DNA of 27,861 nt from JBCBSK01 sp039819185 (GCA_039819185.1 JBCBSK010000032.1:1-27861), one strand, 5' to 3'; positions 7,664 through 15,364 are shown, counted from the first letter of the stretch. Notes: a model not told the origin generated them from the letters alone. Translations and numbers: made by a program.

Positions 7664-8202
7664 CGCCAGCCGTTGTTTCCGTTGGCCGTGCCGCAGGGCA
7701 CACATTCTCCAAGCCACCCTGCGATGAAATCACGCTCGTTGCAGACCTCGGCGTGGAGGGCGATGCGCATCAAGGCGTGACCGTCAAACACCGATCGCGG
7801 GTGGCACGTGATCCGACCAAACCCAATCTGCGCCAGGTGCATCTCATTCACAGCGAAGTGTTCGACGAACTCGCGGAGGCGGGCTTCACGGTTCGCCACG
7901 GCGATATCGGCGAAAACATTACAACGCGCGGCATCGACCTGCTCGGCCTCAGCACGGGCAGCCGGCTCACACTGGGTGAGACGGCAGAGATTGAGATTAC
8001 CGGCTTGCGCAATCCCTGCTACCAGCTTGACGCGTTTCAAGACGGCCTGACCCAGGCGACACTTGATCGCGGACCCAATGGAGAGTTGATCCGCAAGGCC
8101 GGCGTCATGGCGATCGTGCTCTCTGGTGGGATCGTTCGTCCCGGAGAGCTGATCACAGTCACAGCACCGCCAGGACCGCATATTCCGCTTGAGCCAGTCT
8201 AG
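7660..8202 (+). CDS. MOSC-domain protein
   Basis: A 180-residue single MOSC (molybdenum-cofactor sulfurase C-terminal) domain protein. Such domains are thought to bind molybdenum cofactor or transfer sulfur through a conserved Cys; YiiM-type members reduce N-hydroxylated compounds. Visible features are GVEGDAHQG (about 31-39), NLRQVHLIHSEVFDEL (about 56-71), HGDIGENITTRGIDL (about 80-94), GSRLTLGETAEIEITGLRNPCYQLD with the conserved Cys at about 120, and GVMAIVLSGGIVRPGEL. The ATG at 7660 overlaps the argH stop as ATGA; a TTG at 7642 is in frame but less likely. No molybdenum-cofactor or Mo-enzyme gene is nearby, so the substrate is open. The link to argH is probably one of shared expression. 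Confidence 0.9.
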   Translation: MTPAVVSVGRAAGHTFSKPPCDEITLVADLGVEGDAHQGVTVKHRSRVARDPTKPNLRQVHLIHSEVFDELAEAGFTVRHGDIGENITTRGIDLLGLSTGSRLTLGETAEIEITGLRNPCYQLDAFQDGLTQATLDRGPNGELIRKAGVMAIVLSGGIVRPGELITVTAPPGPHIPLEPV

Positions 8203-8305
8203 GAGTTAACGTCCTACTCGAGCAGCCGCCCCTTTCCCACTGACCGGCTTTTCTGCTAGGGCGTCGATCAGAAATTGTCATTTAGGTCAAACTCGGAGCC
8301 AGATC

Positions 8306-8500
8306 GTGGCCAGCCGCCTGCACCGTCCCACATTTTTTGTGCTGATCGCAGCGTCGCTGATGCTCGCGGCCTGTGGTCGTAGCGGCCCCTTGGAACTGCC
8401 CGAGGGTGTGACCGAAGTCACCCCGCCGCCAGCTTCTGACCGCGTCCCCGATGAGGGCGACCGCCCGTCGGAACCGTTCATCCTCGACGGGCTGTTGTAA
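8306..8500 (+). CDS. lptM: LPS translocon maturation lipoprotein LptM (YifL-like)
   Basis: A 64-residue lipoprotein starting at GTG 8306, with a GGAG ribosome site at 8295-8298. A short lipoprotein signal (MASRLHRPTFFVLIAASLM) ends in the lipobox LAAC with the lipidated Cys at residue 23, followed by CGRSGPLELPE, the conserved short motif of the LptM/YifL family. LptM is known in E. coli to aid oxidative maturation of the LptD-LptE LPS translocon in the outer membrane. The rest is a Pro/Asp-rich unstructured tail. Placement directly before lysA (12 bases) is the conserved context of this family in alphaproteobacteria and enterobacteria and supports the call. Confidence 0.87.
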   Translation: MASRLHRPTFFVLIAASLMLAACGRSGPLELPEGVTEVTPPPASDRVPDEGDRPSEPFILDGLL

Positions 8501-8512
8501 GCTCGCGCGACC

Positions 8513-9778
8513 ATGCGTCACTTCGGCTATCAAAACGGCATCCTGCATGTCGAGGATGTCGCGCTGCCGGAGATCGCAGATCAGGTCGGCACGCCGTTCT
8601 ATTGCTATTCCACGGCAACACTTGAGCGTCACTACAGGGTCTTTGCTGACGCGTTTGATGGCTTCGACAGCCTCGTCTGCTACGCAATGAAGGCCAATTC
8701 GAATCAGGCCGTGATTGCGACGCTGGCCCGCCTGGGGGCCGGCATGGATGTTGTCAGCGAGGGAGAGTTGCGCCGCGCACTAGCCGCGGGCGTGCCGCCA
8801 AACAAGATCGTCTTCTCCGGCGTCGGCAAGACCAACCAGGAACTGGCATTTGCGCTCGAGACCGGGATTTTGTGCATCAATGTCGAGAGCGCCGGTGAGT
8901 TACGCGCGCTAAGCGAGATCGCAAACCGCCTCGGCAAAACCGCGCCAGTGTCTCTGCGCGTCAATCCCGATGTCGATGCCAAGACGCACGCCAAGATCTC
9001 AACCGGCAAGAAGGGCGACAAATTCGGCATTCCCTTCGATCAGGCGATCGATCTCTATGGCGAAGCGGCACGTCTTCCAGGGCTCGAGGTGACAGGTGTC
9101 GATATGCATATCGGCAGCCAGATCACCGAACTTTCCCCTTTCGACAACGCCTATGAACTCTTGGTCGAACTGGTCGAGACATTGCGCGGCAATGGTCACG
9201 ACATTCGCCATGTCGATTTCGGCGGAGGGCTTGGCATTCCCTATGATCCAAGCGTTCCTGCCCCGCCTCTGCCGCTCGACTATGCCGATGTTATCAAGAA
9301 ATGGGCCAATCGGCTTGGCTGTAAGCTGATCTTTGAACCGGGCCGGATGATCGCCGGCAATGCTGGAGCGCTGATTGCGCGCGTGATCCGCATCAAAACG
9401 CAAGACGACAAGCGGTTCGTGATTGTCGATGCGGCGATGAACGATCTGATCCGCCCAACGCTCTATGATGCCTATCACGAGGTGCTCGCTGTCGCCGAGC
9501 AGAGCGGTCCAACGACCGTCCAACGCGCCGATCTCGTCGGCCCCGTCTGCGAGTCCGGCGATTATCTGGCTCTAGATCGCGATCTGCCCGAGCTCAATGA
9601 AGGTGATCTGATTGCAGTGATGACGGCAGGCGCTTATGGGGCGGTACAGGCTGGCACCTACAATACGCGGCCGCTCGTTCCGGAGGTGATCGTTTCCGAT
9701 ACGCACTACCATCTTGCCCGCCGCCGGCCGAGCTATGATGAGATTATCGGGCTCGATAGCGTGCCGGATTGGCTCTGA
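8513..9778 (+). CDS. lysA: Diaminopimelate decarboxylase
   Basis: A PLP-dependent enzyme that converts meso-diaminopimelate to L-lysine, the last step of lysine synthesis. It has an alanine-racemase-like TIM barrel with the PLP lysine in CYAMKANSNQ (Lys60), GAGMDVVSEGELRRAL (about 75-90), VSLRVNPDVDAKTHAKISTGKKGDKFGIP, DMHIGSQI (about 197-204), HVDFGGGLGIPY (PLP phosphate) and FEPGRMIAGNAG. The C-terminal barrel has GPVCESGDYLA with the active-site Cys at about 346, and MTAGAYGAVQAGTYNTRP. The length of 421 residues matches the family. It is probably co-transcribed with lptM. Confidence 0.98.
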   Translation: MRHFGYQNGILHVEDVALPEIADQVGTPFYCYSTATLERHYRVFADAFDGFDSLVCYAMKANSNQAVIATLARLGAGMDVVSEGELRRALAAGVPPNKIVFSGVGKTNQELAFALETGILCINVESAGELRALSEIANRLGKTAPVSLRVNPDVDAKTHAKISTGKKGDKFGIPFDQAIDLYGEAARLPGLEVTGVDMHIGSQITELSPFDNAYELLVELVETLRGNGHDIRHVDFGGGLGIPYDPSVPAPPLPLDYADVIKKWANRLGCKLIFEPGRMIAGNAGALIARVIRIKTQDDKRFVIVDAAMNDLIRPTLYDAYHEVLAVAEQSGPTTVQRADLVGPVCESGDYLALDRDLPELNEGDLIAVMTAGAYGAVQAGTYNTRPLVPEVIVSDTHYHLARRRPSYDEIIGLDSVPDWL

Positions 9779-10020
9779 AGGACTCCGAGCAGCGGTAGCG
9801 ATCAATACACCAACCCGGCAGCGCTTGGCGATTTCGCCGGAGATGTGCTCAACTCCACGTGAGAACCGTCTTTCGGACAGATTCGTAAGGTCAGATACAC
9901 TGTGCTGACGCATGCACCAGGTTAGCATGCAGGGTGCCGGACGTTCGGAGCCGCAGATACGCCAGGCTTTCCGAAACACTCGGCCGATATTTCGAGATGC
10001 AAGCCACGTAGGAGCCGCCT
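9779..10020. other. 242-base gap between lysA and the TIGR02302 gene
   Basis: No convincing gene was found. A short inverted repeat GCATGC...GCATGC occurs near 9911-9932. The AGGAG at 10011-10015 is the ribosome site of the next gene. Antisense open frames cross the region but lack recognisable protein features. The gap may hold a promoter for the downstream gene; no consensus was clear. Confidence 0.3.
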
Positions 10021-12594
10021 TTGGCCAGCGACCCGCACCGGATCGATCCGTCCGCATCCCCGCCGAGCAAGATGCGTGAAGGGCGCATCCGATCCGCTGT
10101 CAGGCGCGCCTGGCTGGCCTTGTTGTGGGAGAATATATGGCCGTCCGTGGCCTTGGTACTCGGCGTTGTCGCGCTCTATTGCATCCTCTCATGGTTTGGC
10201 CTGTTCTCGGTCCTGCCGGCAGTCGCGCGGTACACACTTCTGGTGGTGCTTGCGCTTGGCCTGGTATCGGCTGTCGTTCTCGCAGTGCGCACGCGGCTTC
10301 CGAACCGTGACGAGGCGATGCGTCGCGTCGAACAGGAAAGCCACATCGCGCACCGGCCTTTAACGACGCTGTCCGAGGATGCCTTTGACAAGCGCAATTC
10401 CCTGTCAACGGCTCTGTGGCGGGCGCACCAGGAGCGCGTGTCGTCTGGGTTGAAACGGCTTGCGGGCGTATGGCCCTCGCCGAAACTGGCACGCCGCGAC
10501 CCCTACGCATTGCGTGCACTTTTGATCCTCGGCTTTGTGGTGAGTTTTGTTTATGCCGGTCCCGATCGCTGGCAGAGGCTCGGGGACGCCTTCGCGCCAG
10601 CACCGCCCGCACTCGCGGCAGACGCGCGGCTCGACGCCTGGATCTCGCCACCGACCTATACGGGCCGCGCCCCGCGTCTCCTGACCCATGAAGGAACGGA
10701 CGTCACGGCCGCAATCGACGTGCCGCGCGGCAGCGTCCTAATCGTGAGGGGAGATGCCGACAGTGAGCTGTCGCTGAGCCTGACAGATGCAGCTGGAAGC
10801 GATAACCCCGTGTCTCCTGATGGCGGTCTTGAGGCTGCAAATGACGGCCGAGCGGTCGCCACCTTCACCGTTCCACTCGAGACCGATACGATCGCGACCG
10901 TGCGCCGTGACGATGGAGCAGTGTCCTGGCAGTTCGCTGTGCTTGATGACACTGTGCCGACCATCACCTTCGAGCGCGATCCTGAGATCACCGAAACCGG
11001 CCAGTTCCGGCTGTCTTATCAGATTTCGGATGATTACGGCGTCGTTTTGGCGGAAGCGCGCCTCACAACGGCGATTTCCCGCGATAACGATGCCGACCCA
11101 CTTGTCGAACCGCCAACCATCGCACTCGGCTTGCCCGAATTGCGCGCCCGCGCCGGAAGCGCCCAAACGACCCGCGATCTGTCGCAGCATCCTTGGGCTG
11201 GCGCCGATGTCTGGGTTACGCTGGCTGCAACCGACGATCCCGGCCAGACGGGTTTGAGCAATCCGGTCAAAACGACGCTGCCACAGCGTGTGTTTCGCGA
11301 TCCCCTGGCGCGTGCCCTTATCGAACAGCGGCGCGAACTCGCCATGGACCGCAATGTCGCGCCGTTGGTCGAGCGTGCACTCGACACGCTGACCATCGCG
11401 CCGGACCGTTATTTTGATGACGACGAGATGGACATTTTTCTTGGCATCCGCTCGGCCTATCACCGGCTGCGCAGTGCCGAAGATGGCGAGCCGGGCGATC
11501 CTGACCGCCTGAGCGTCCTGGATCAGCTCTGGACGATCGCGCTTGCCATCGAGGACGGAGATCTGTCTGACATCATGCGGCAATTGCGTCAGGCCCAACA
11601 GGAGCTGCGTCAGGCGATTGAAGACGGTGCGCCGCAGGACGAAATCGACCGGATGATGGCCGAGCTACGTCAGGCGTTGAACGAATTCCTCGCGGAAATG
11701 GCCCAGCGGGCGATGGAAAACCAGTCGGGCGAGACAGCCGAAATCCAGCCAGATCAACAGATCGTGACCGACCAGGACCTCAACGACATGCTCGATGCGA
11801 TCGAGAACCTGCTTCGGTCTGGCGCCAACGACGCTGCCGAAGAGCTTCTCAGCCAGCTTCAGAACATGCTCGAACAGCTTCGTAACGCTGAAACTGCCCA
11901 ACAGATGGATGGTGCCGGCGAGATGGGTCAAGCGATGAACGAGCTTGGCGACATGATCCGTCGCCAACAGGAGTTGATGGACGAGACGTTCCAACTCGAC
12001 CAGTCCAATCCTGGCCAGCAGGGGCAACAGAACCAGCCTGGTCAACAAGGCCAGCAGCAGCAAGGTCAGAATGGGCAACAGGGTCAGCCCGGACAACCAG
12101 GCCAGGGCATGACGCCCGAACAGCTCGCCGAAGCCCTGGAGCAATTGCAGCAGGGCCAGTCCATGCTGCGCGAACAGCTTGAGGCGCTGATGGATCAGCT
12201 TGGTGAAATGGGCGTCGGCGAGACAGAGTCTTTCGGCGAAGCGGGCACCGCCATGGGCGATGCCGAAGGTGACCTTGGCCAGGGTGACACAGGCGAAGCG
12301 CTTGCCGATCAGGGCCGCGCGCTTGACCAATTGCGCCAGGGCGCGCAGTCGATGGCTGAACAGTTCGCTCAGCAATTCGGCGGCAATGCACCAAGCCAGG
12401 CCCAGACGCAGCTTGACCCACTGGGACGACCGATGCGCACCGAGGGCCCGGATTTCGGCGAATCTGTCGAAGTTCCAGACGAGATTGATGCTCGCCGCGC
12501 CCGTGAGATTCTTGAAGAGCTACGTCGCAGACTGTCGGATCCGAACCGGCCGCAACTTGAACTCGACTATCTCGAAAGGCTGTTGCCGAACTAG
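10021..12594 (+). CDS. TIGR02302/DUF4175 family large membrane protein with Gln/Gly-rich tract
   Basis: An 857-residue alphaproteobacterial protein of unknown function (TIGR02302/DUF4175-like). Start TTG 10021 is preceded by AGGAG at 10011-10015; an ATG at 10072 (residue 18) is the alternative. Three transmembrane segments are visible near residues 36-54, 65-88 and 162-178, then a large, probably periplasmic portion with Ig/beta-like stretches (about 200-420) containing SPPTYTGRAPRLL and FRLSYQISDDYGV. A long Gln/Glu/Met-rich helical, probably coiled-coil region spans about 515-655. A low-complexity Gln/Gly/Pro/Asn tract lies at about 660-698, followed by more Gln/Glu helices, and the tail has REILEELRRRLSDPNRPQLELDYLERLL, the family's typical C-terminus. 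The position after lysA is the usual neighbourhood. A cell-envelope role is plausible but unproven. Confidence 0.85.
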   Translation: MASDPHRIDPSASPPSKMREGRIRSAVRRAWLALLWENIWPSVALVLGVVALYCILSWFGLFSVLPAVARYTLLVVLALGLVSAVVLAVRTRLPNRDEAMRRVEQESHIAHRPLTTLSEDAFDKRNSLSTALWRAHQERVSSGLKRLAGVWPSPKLARRDPYALRALLILGFVVSFVYAGPDRWQRLGDAFAPAPPALAADARLDAWISPPTYTGRAPRLLTHEGTDVTAAIDVPRGSVLIVRGDADSELSLSLTDAAGSDNPVSPDGGLEAANDGRAVATFTVPLETDTIATVRRDDGAVSWQFAVLDDTVPTITFERDPEITETGQFRLSYQISDDYGVVLAEARLTTAISRDNDADPLVEPPTIALGLPELRARAGSAQTTRDLSQHPWAGADVWVTLAATDDPGQTGLSNPVKTTLPQRVFRDPLARALIEQRRELAMDRNVAPLVERALDTLTIAPDRYFDDDEMDIFLGIRSAYHRLRSAEDGEPGDPDRLSVLDQLWTIALAIEDGDLSDIMRQLRQAQQELRQAIEDGAPQDEIDRMMAELRQALNEFLAEMAQRAMENQSGETAEIQPDQQIVTDQDLNDMLDAIENLLRSGANDAAEELLSQLQNMLEQLRNAETAQQMDGAGEMGQAMNELGDMIRRQQELMDETFQLDQSNPGQQGQQNQPGQQGQQQQGQNGQQGQPGQPGQGMTPEQLAEALEQLQQGQSMLREQLEALMDQLGEMGVGETESFGEAGTAMGDAEGDLGQGDTGEALADQGRALDQLRQGAQSMAEQFAQQFGGNAPSQAQTQLDPLGRPMRTEGPDFGESVEVPDEIDARRAREILEELRRRLSDPNRPQLELDYLERLLPN

Positions 12595-13064
12595 CCGCTG
12601 CGAAAGACGAAATCGTCGGCATTTAACAGTGCCCGCTCTGCGACGCTCAGATCGCGCACCAAGAGTTCCAGTCGGCTCGACAGGAATTTCTGTAGCCGCT
12701 TGGCCATGTCGGGATATTCGTCGAGCACGCGCAGGAGCAGGTCGCGTGAAATGTCGATAAGCCTTGCATCCGCAACAACGACGGCCGTGGCCGGCCGCGT
12801 GACGGGCGCAAAAAGCGCGAGTTCTCCGATCAGGGATCCAGGCCCGACATCCAACTCAGACTGGTCCGGATCAGAAGGCGTCAGACGTATCTCGCCAGCG
12901 GTGACGACGTAGCCGCCACGCGCTCGCGAACCATCGCGAAACAAGGTCGTGCCCGCGAACACTTCGATCGGCTCTGCACTGAACGCAATCAGCCGCAACT
13001 GGTCCTCGGAAAAATGCGAGAACAGCGGAATGCTTCGCATCAGATCGACGTCGCGGCTCAGCAT
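12591..13064 (-). CDS. Stand-alone cyclic-nucleotide-binding domain protein
   Basis: A 157-residue protein consisting essentially of one Crp-type cNMP-binding beta-roll: LFSHFSEDQLRLIAFSAEPIEVFAGTTLFRDGS (about residues 14-46), GYVVTAGEIRL (about 51-61), then the phosphate-binding cassette GSLIGELALFAPVTRPATAVV (about 75-95) with the conserved Gly-Glu and Arg. A C-terminal helix follows (about 110-150). There is no helix-turn-helix, so it is not a complete Crp/Fnr regulator, which would be about 70 residues longer. It may sense a cyclic nucleotide and act through a partner, or be a degenerate domain. Its stop codon overlaps the TIGR02302 stop tail to tail within CTAG (12591-12594). Confidence 0.86.
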   Translation of the reverse strand: MLSRDVDLMRSIPLFSHFSEDQLRLIAFSAEPIEVFAGTTLFRDGSRARGGYVVTAGEIRLTPSDPDQSELDVGPGSLIGELALFAPVTRPATAVVVADARLIDISRDLLLRVLDEYPDMAKRLQKFLSSRLELLVRDLSVAERALLNADDFVFRSG

Positions 13065-13131
13065 GGCCTAGATCATCCTGTGGTTTGAATGTCTCAATCA
13101 AAACACAGAAAGAGGATCGATTCCAAACTAT

Positions 13132-13173
13132 TAGAGCAATTTGTCTGCGCCATTTCTGGCGCGGGCTACTCTA
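13132..13173 (-). terminator. Stem-loop at the end of the response-regulator gene, possibly a repeat remnant
   Basis: An inner perfect stem GCGCC (13147-13151) / GGCGC (13158-13162) with a 6-base loop is flanked by outer arms TAGAG (13132-13136) and CTCTA (13169-13173). The CTA is also the regulator's stop codon on the minus strand. No U tract follows. The left arm belongs to TAGAGCAATT, a 10-mer also present in reverse complement in the repeat at 19877-19886. It could be a terminator or a decayed copy of that repeat. Confidence 0.4.
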
Positions 13174-13857
13174 GGGCACCAACTTGTAACCGCCTGCCTC
13201 AGTTACGAGAAGCTCAGCGCTGGATGGATCGCGCTCGATCTTCTGGCGCAGCCGGTAGATATGGGTTTCCAGCGTATGCGTCGTCACGCCGGCGTTATAC
13301 CCCCAAACCTCATGCAGCAGGACGTCGCGCGTCACGGCCTTTTCGCCGGCGCGGTAGAGATATTTCAGGATCGAGGTTTCCTTCTCGGTCAGTCTCACCT
13401 TGCCGCCGTCTTCCTTGAGGAGAAGCTTCTGGGCCGGCTTGAAGGAATAGGGGCCAATCGAGAAGACGGCGTCCTCACTCTGTTCGTGCTGGCGGAGCTG
13501 GGCACGAATTCGAGCCAGCAACACGGCAAAGCGTAGAGGCTTGGTGACATAATCATTGGCGCCGGAATCGAGGCCGAGGATCACATCCGAATCAGTGTCA
13601 TGCCCCGTCAGCATGATGATCGGCGCCTTGAAGCCATTCTTGCGGATCACCTTGCAGGCTTCGCGGCCATCAAGGTCGGGCAGACCGACATCGAGCAGGA
13701 TGAGATCGGCATGTTCGATTTTGGCCTGTTCGATGCCCTTTGCGGCGCTGTTGACCGTAAATGCGCTGAATTCGTCGTTCAACGTCAACTGTTCAACGAG
13801 GCTCTCGGCGAAATGGCTGTCGTCGTCGATGATCAGAATATGCCGCTCAGTGTTCAT
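13171..13857 (-). CDS. OmpR/PhoB-family response regulator
   Basis: A two-component DNA-binding regulator of 228 residues. The receiver domain (about 5-118) has the acidic pair in HILIIDDDSH (Asp11/Asp12), the phospho-acceptor Asp56 in LILLDVGLPDLDG, the switch Thr84 in IIMLTGHD and Lys106 in NDYVTKPL. The C-terminal winged-helix domain (about 130-228) has VRLTEKETSILKYLYRAGEKAVTRDVLLHEVWGYNAGVTTHTLETHIYRLRQKIE, the classical OmpR recognition region. No histidine kinase gene is adjacent, so it is an orphan in this window. It is divergent from the L,D-transpeptidase-like gene across a 124-base gap, so it may control that gene; this is inference. Start ATG 13857 gives the standard short N-terminus. 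Confidence 0.95.
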   Translation of the reverse strand: MNTERHILIIDDDSHFAESLVEQLTLNDEFSAFTVNSAAKGIEQAKIEHADLILLDVGLPDLDGREACKVIRKNGFKAPIIMLTGHDTDSDVILGLDSGANDYVTKPLRFAVLLARIRAQLRQHEQSEDAVFSIGPYSFKPAQKLLLKEDGGKVRLTEKETSILKYLYRAGEKAVTRDVLLHEVWGYNAGVTTHTLETHIYRLRQKIERDPSSAELLVTEAGGYKLVP

Positions 13858-13981
13858 GGCAGGCCTGACTCCGTCGCGATCCGTTCCTCAGGGTGCCGAC
13901 GAGAATCGGCTACGCCCAGCTTTGTTCTATTGCCGTATCTAGTCTATGCCGCGTGCGGCGGCAAATCATCGGGATTAAGCA

Positions 13982-14494
13982 ATGGCGATTATGGTTCACG
14001 CGACGCCCGGAACCGGCACGCGTGGCGTGCTGAGCATCGGTAGCTGGACTGTCCGATGTGCGCTTGGCCGCGGCGGGGTTCGGACGGACAAACGCGAAGG
14101 CGACGGGGCAACACCGCGCGCCGCGCTCGCGCTGCGCCGGGTGTTTTATCGCGCCGACAAACTCGTCCGTCCAGAAACAGCATTGCCAATCCAGCCAATC
14201 CGTCCAGATGACGGCTGGTGCGATGATCCCGCCCATCCCCGCTACAACACGCTGATCCGCCTCCCATTCAGGGCTGGCCACGAACGGATGTGGCGCGAGG
14301 ATGGGCTCTATGACGTTGTCGTCGAGCTTGGCTGGAACGATGATCCGCCAATCAAGCACCACGGCAGCGCGATTTTTCTGCATGTCGCGCGCGATGACTA
14401 CATGCCGACCGAGGGCTGTATCGCGCTTAAAAAATCAGATGTGCTGCGGCTTGTGCGGCGCCTCGAACCGTGGATGAGCATAGCGATCGTCTGA
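13982..14494 (+). CDS. L,D-transpeptidase (YkuD)-like protein without a signal peptide
   Basis: A 170-residue protein of the ErfK/YbiS/YkuD fold, whose members link or anchor peptidoglycan peptides using a catalytic Cys. The core here is LHVARDDYMPTEGCIALKK, with candidate nucleophile Cys146 and an upstream His134. Glu145 occupies the place where canonical YkuD members have His-Gly-Cys, and the usual Arg after Cys-Ile is absent; this Glu-Gly-Cys-Ile-Ala-Leu form is seen in a proteobacterial subgroup. Earlier segments include KREGDGATPRAALALRRVFYR (about 37-57). The N-terminus MAIMVHATPGTGTRG is not a signal sequence, and an in-frame TAA lies just upstream of the ATG, so no signal peptide was missed. 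Export route and activity are uncertain. Confidence 0.82.
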   Translation: MAIMVHATPGTGTRGVLSIGSWTVRCALGRGGVRTDKREGDGATPRAALALRRVFYRADKLVRPETALPIQPIRPDDGWCDDPAHPRYNTLIRLPFRAGHERMWREDGLYDVVVELGWNDDPPIKHHGSAIFLHVARDDYMPTEGCIALKKSDVLRLVRRLEPWMSIAIV

Positions 14495-14497
14495 GAC

Positions 14498-15202
14498 TCA
14501 CCGCGTGTTGCGGGCACCAAAGATCGCACTACCGACACGGACATGCGTCGCGCCAAGCTCGACAGCCATCTCGAAGTCAGCGCTCATGCCCATGGAGACC
14601 GTGGCAAGGCCAAGCTCATCGGCCAACTGCTTGAGCAACGCGAAATGCGGTGAGGGCTGATCCTCGATCGGCGGGATGCACATCAAGCCTTCGATCTCAA
14701 GCCCATGCGCCTCGCGACAGCGGACCACGAAGTCCTCTGCATCCTTAGGAGCGATGCCAGCTTTCTGGGGCTCCTCGCCGGTATTGACCTGCACCAGGAG
14801 ACGGGGTTTACGCCCCTGTTTTGCCATTTCAGCTGCGAGAGCGCCAGCAATCTTGTCGCGGTCGACGGTCTCAATGACGTCGAACAGCTGAACGGCCTCC
14901 TTTGCTTTGTTCGATTGCAAAGGGCCGATAAGATGCAGTTCGAGATCAGGCGTTTCGCCACGCAACTCGGGCCATTTCGATAGCGCTTCCTGAATGCGGT
15001 TTTCTCCGAACACGCGCTGACCCGCCGCAATTATGGGGCGAATGGCATCGGCATCGAAGGTCTTGGAGACCGCAACAAGCGTCACAGCACTGTCCAATCG
15101 TCCCGCATCTTGGCATGAGCGGATGATCCGTCGACGAACGTCACCAAGCCGCGATGCAGCCTCATTGGTTGTCCACACATCGGTTTCGTCTGAGTGTGTC
15201 AT
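14498..15202 (-). CDS. yggS: YggS-family PLP-binding homeostasis protein
   Basis: A cytoplasmic PLP-binding protein (PLPBP/YggS) that buffers pyridoxal phosphate and affects amino-acid metabolism; it has no clear catalytic reaction. It is an alanine-racemase-like barrel of 234 residues. PLP-binding Lys47 lies in VTLVAVSKTFDADAIR, followed by FGENRIQEAL (about 69-78), HLIGPLQSNKAKEAV (about 94-108), VQVNTGEEPQKAGI, LEIEGLMCIPP and the C-terminal VSMGMSADFEMAVELGATHVRVGSAIFGAR, the family signature. Its stop is 3 bases from the convergent L,D-transpeptidase-like stop. It is divergent from leuS across 187 bases. Confidence 0.96.
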   Translation of the reverse strand: MTHSDETDVWTTNEAASRLGDVRRRIIRSCQDAGRLDSAVTLVAVSKTFDADAIRPIIAAGQRVFGENRIQEALSKWPELRGETPDLELHLIGPLQSNKAKEAVQLFDVIETVDRDKIAGALAAEMAKQGRKPRLLVQVNTGEEPQKAGIAPKDAEDFVVRCREAHGLEIEGLMCIPPIEDQPSPHFALLKQLADELGLATVSMGMSADFEMAVELGATHVRVGSAIFGARNTR

Positions 15203-15344
15203 GCCGAATGCCTCTTGGTCTTACGTGCCGGACTTGGACTCCGCCGCGCCATCCAGTATGCATCGCACAGGCCTGCAAAAGACGCACGCGCCTGGTGACT
15301 GACGGATCGAATCTGCGGGCACCGCCGGAGTATCACGAGACTCG

Positions 15345-15364
15345 GGGTCCAGGGTCCAGACCCT
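15345..15364. repeat. Tandem GGGTCCA and short palindrome in the leuS leader
   Basis: GGGTCCA occurs twice in tandem (15345-15358), and AGGGTC (15351-15356) with GACCCT (15359-15364) forms a near-perfect palindrome 25 bases before the leuS ATG. The TCTGGACCC motif (on the minus strand) is shared with the palindrome at 3383-3391, so this may be half of the same REP-like family. No T-box or other leader-peptide structure was recognised. Confidence 0.3.

Noticed and set aside
7184..7717. Antisense open frame across the argH end
   Set aside because: High-GC shadow of argH and the MOSC start with no ribosome site or motif.
9572..10057. Antisense frame spanning the lysA-TIGR02302 gap, considered as a decayed transposase
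   Set aside because: No transposase motif, inverted terminal repeats or target duplication could be recognised; most of it overlaps lysA.
11665..12375. Long antisense open frame (236 residues) within the TIGR02302 gene
   Set aside because: It mirrors the Gln-rich coding strand (Leu-rich products of CAG/CTG reversal), has no recognisable motif, and the sense gene is well supported.
11849..12622. Second antisense open frame (257 residues) over the same region
   Set aside because: A shadow of the same biased composition; overlaps two supported genes and has no domain signature.
15169..15177. TTGTCCACA resembling a DnaA box
   Set aside because: A single match with one difference from the consensus, inside yggS and with no neighbouring boxes or AT-rich unwinding region.
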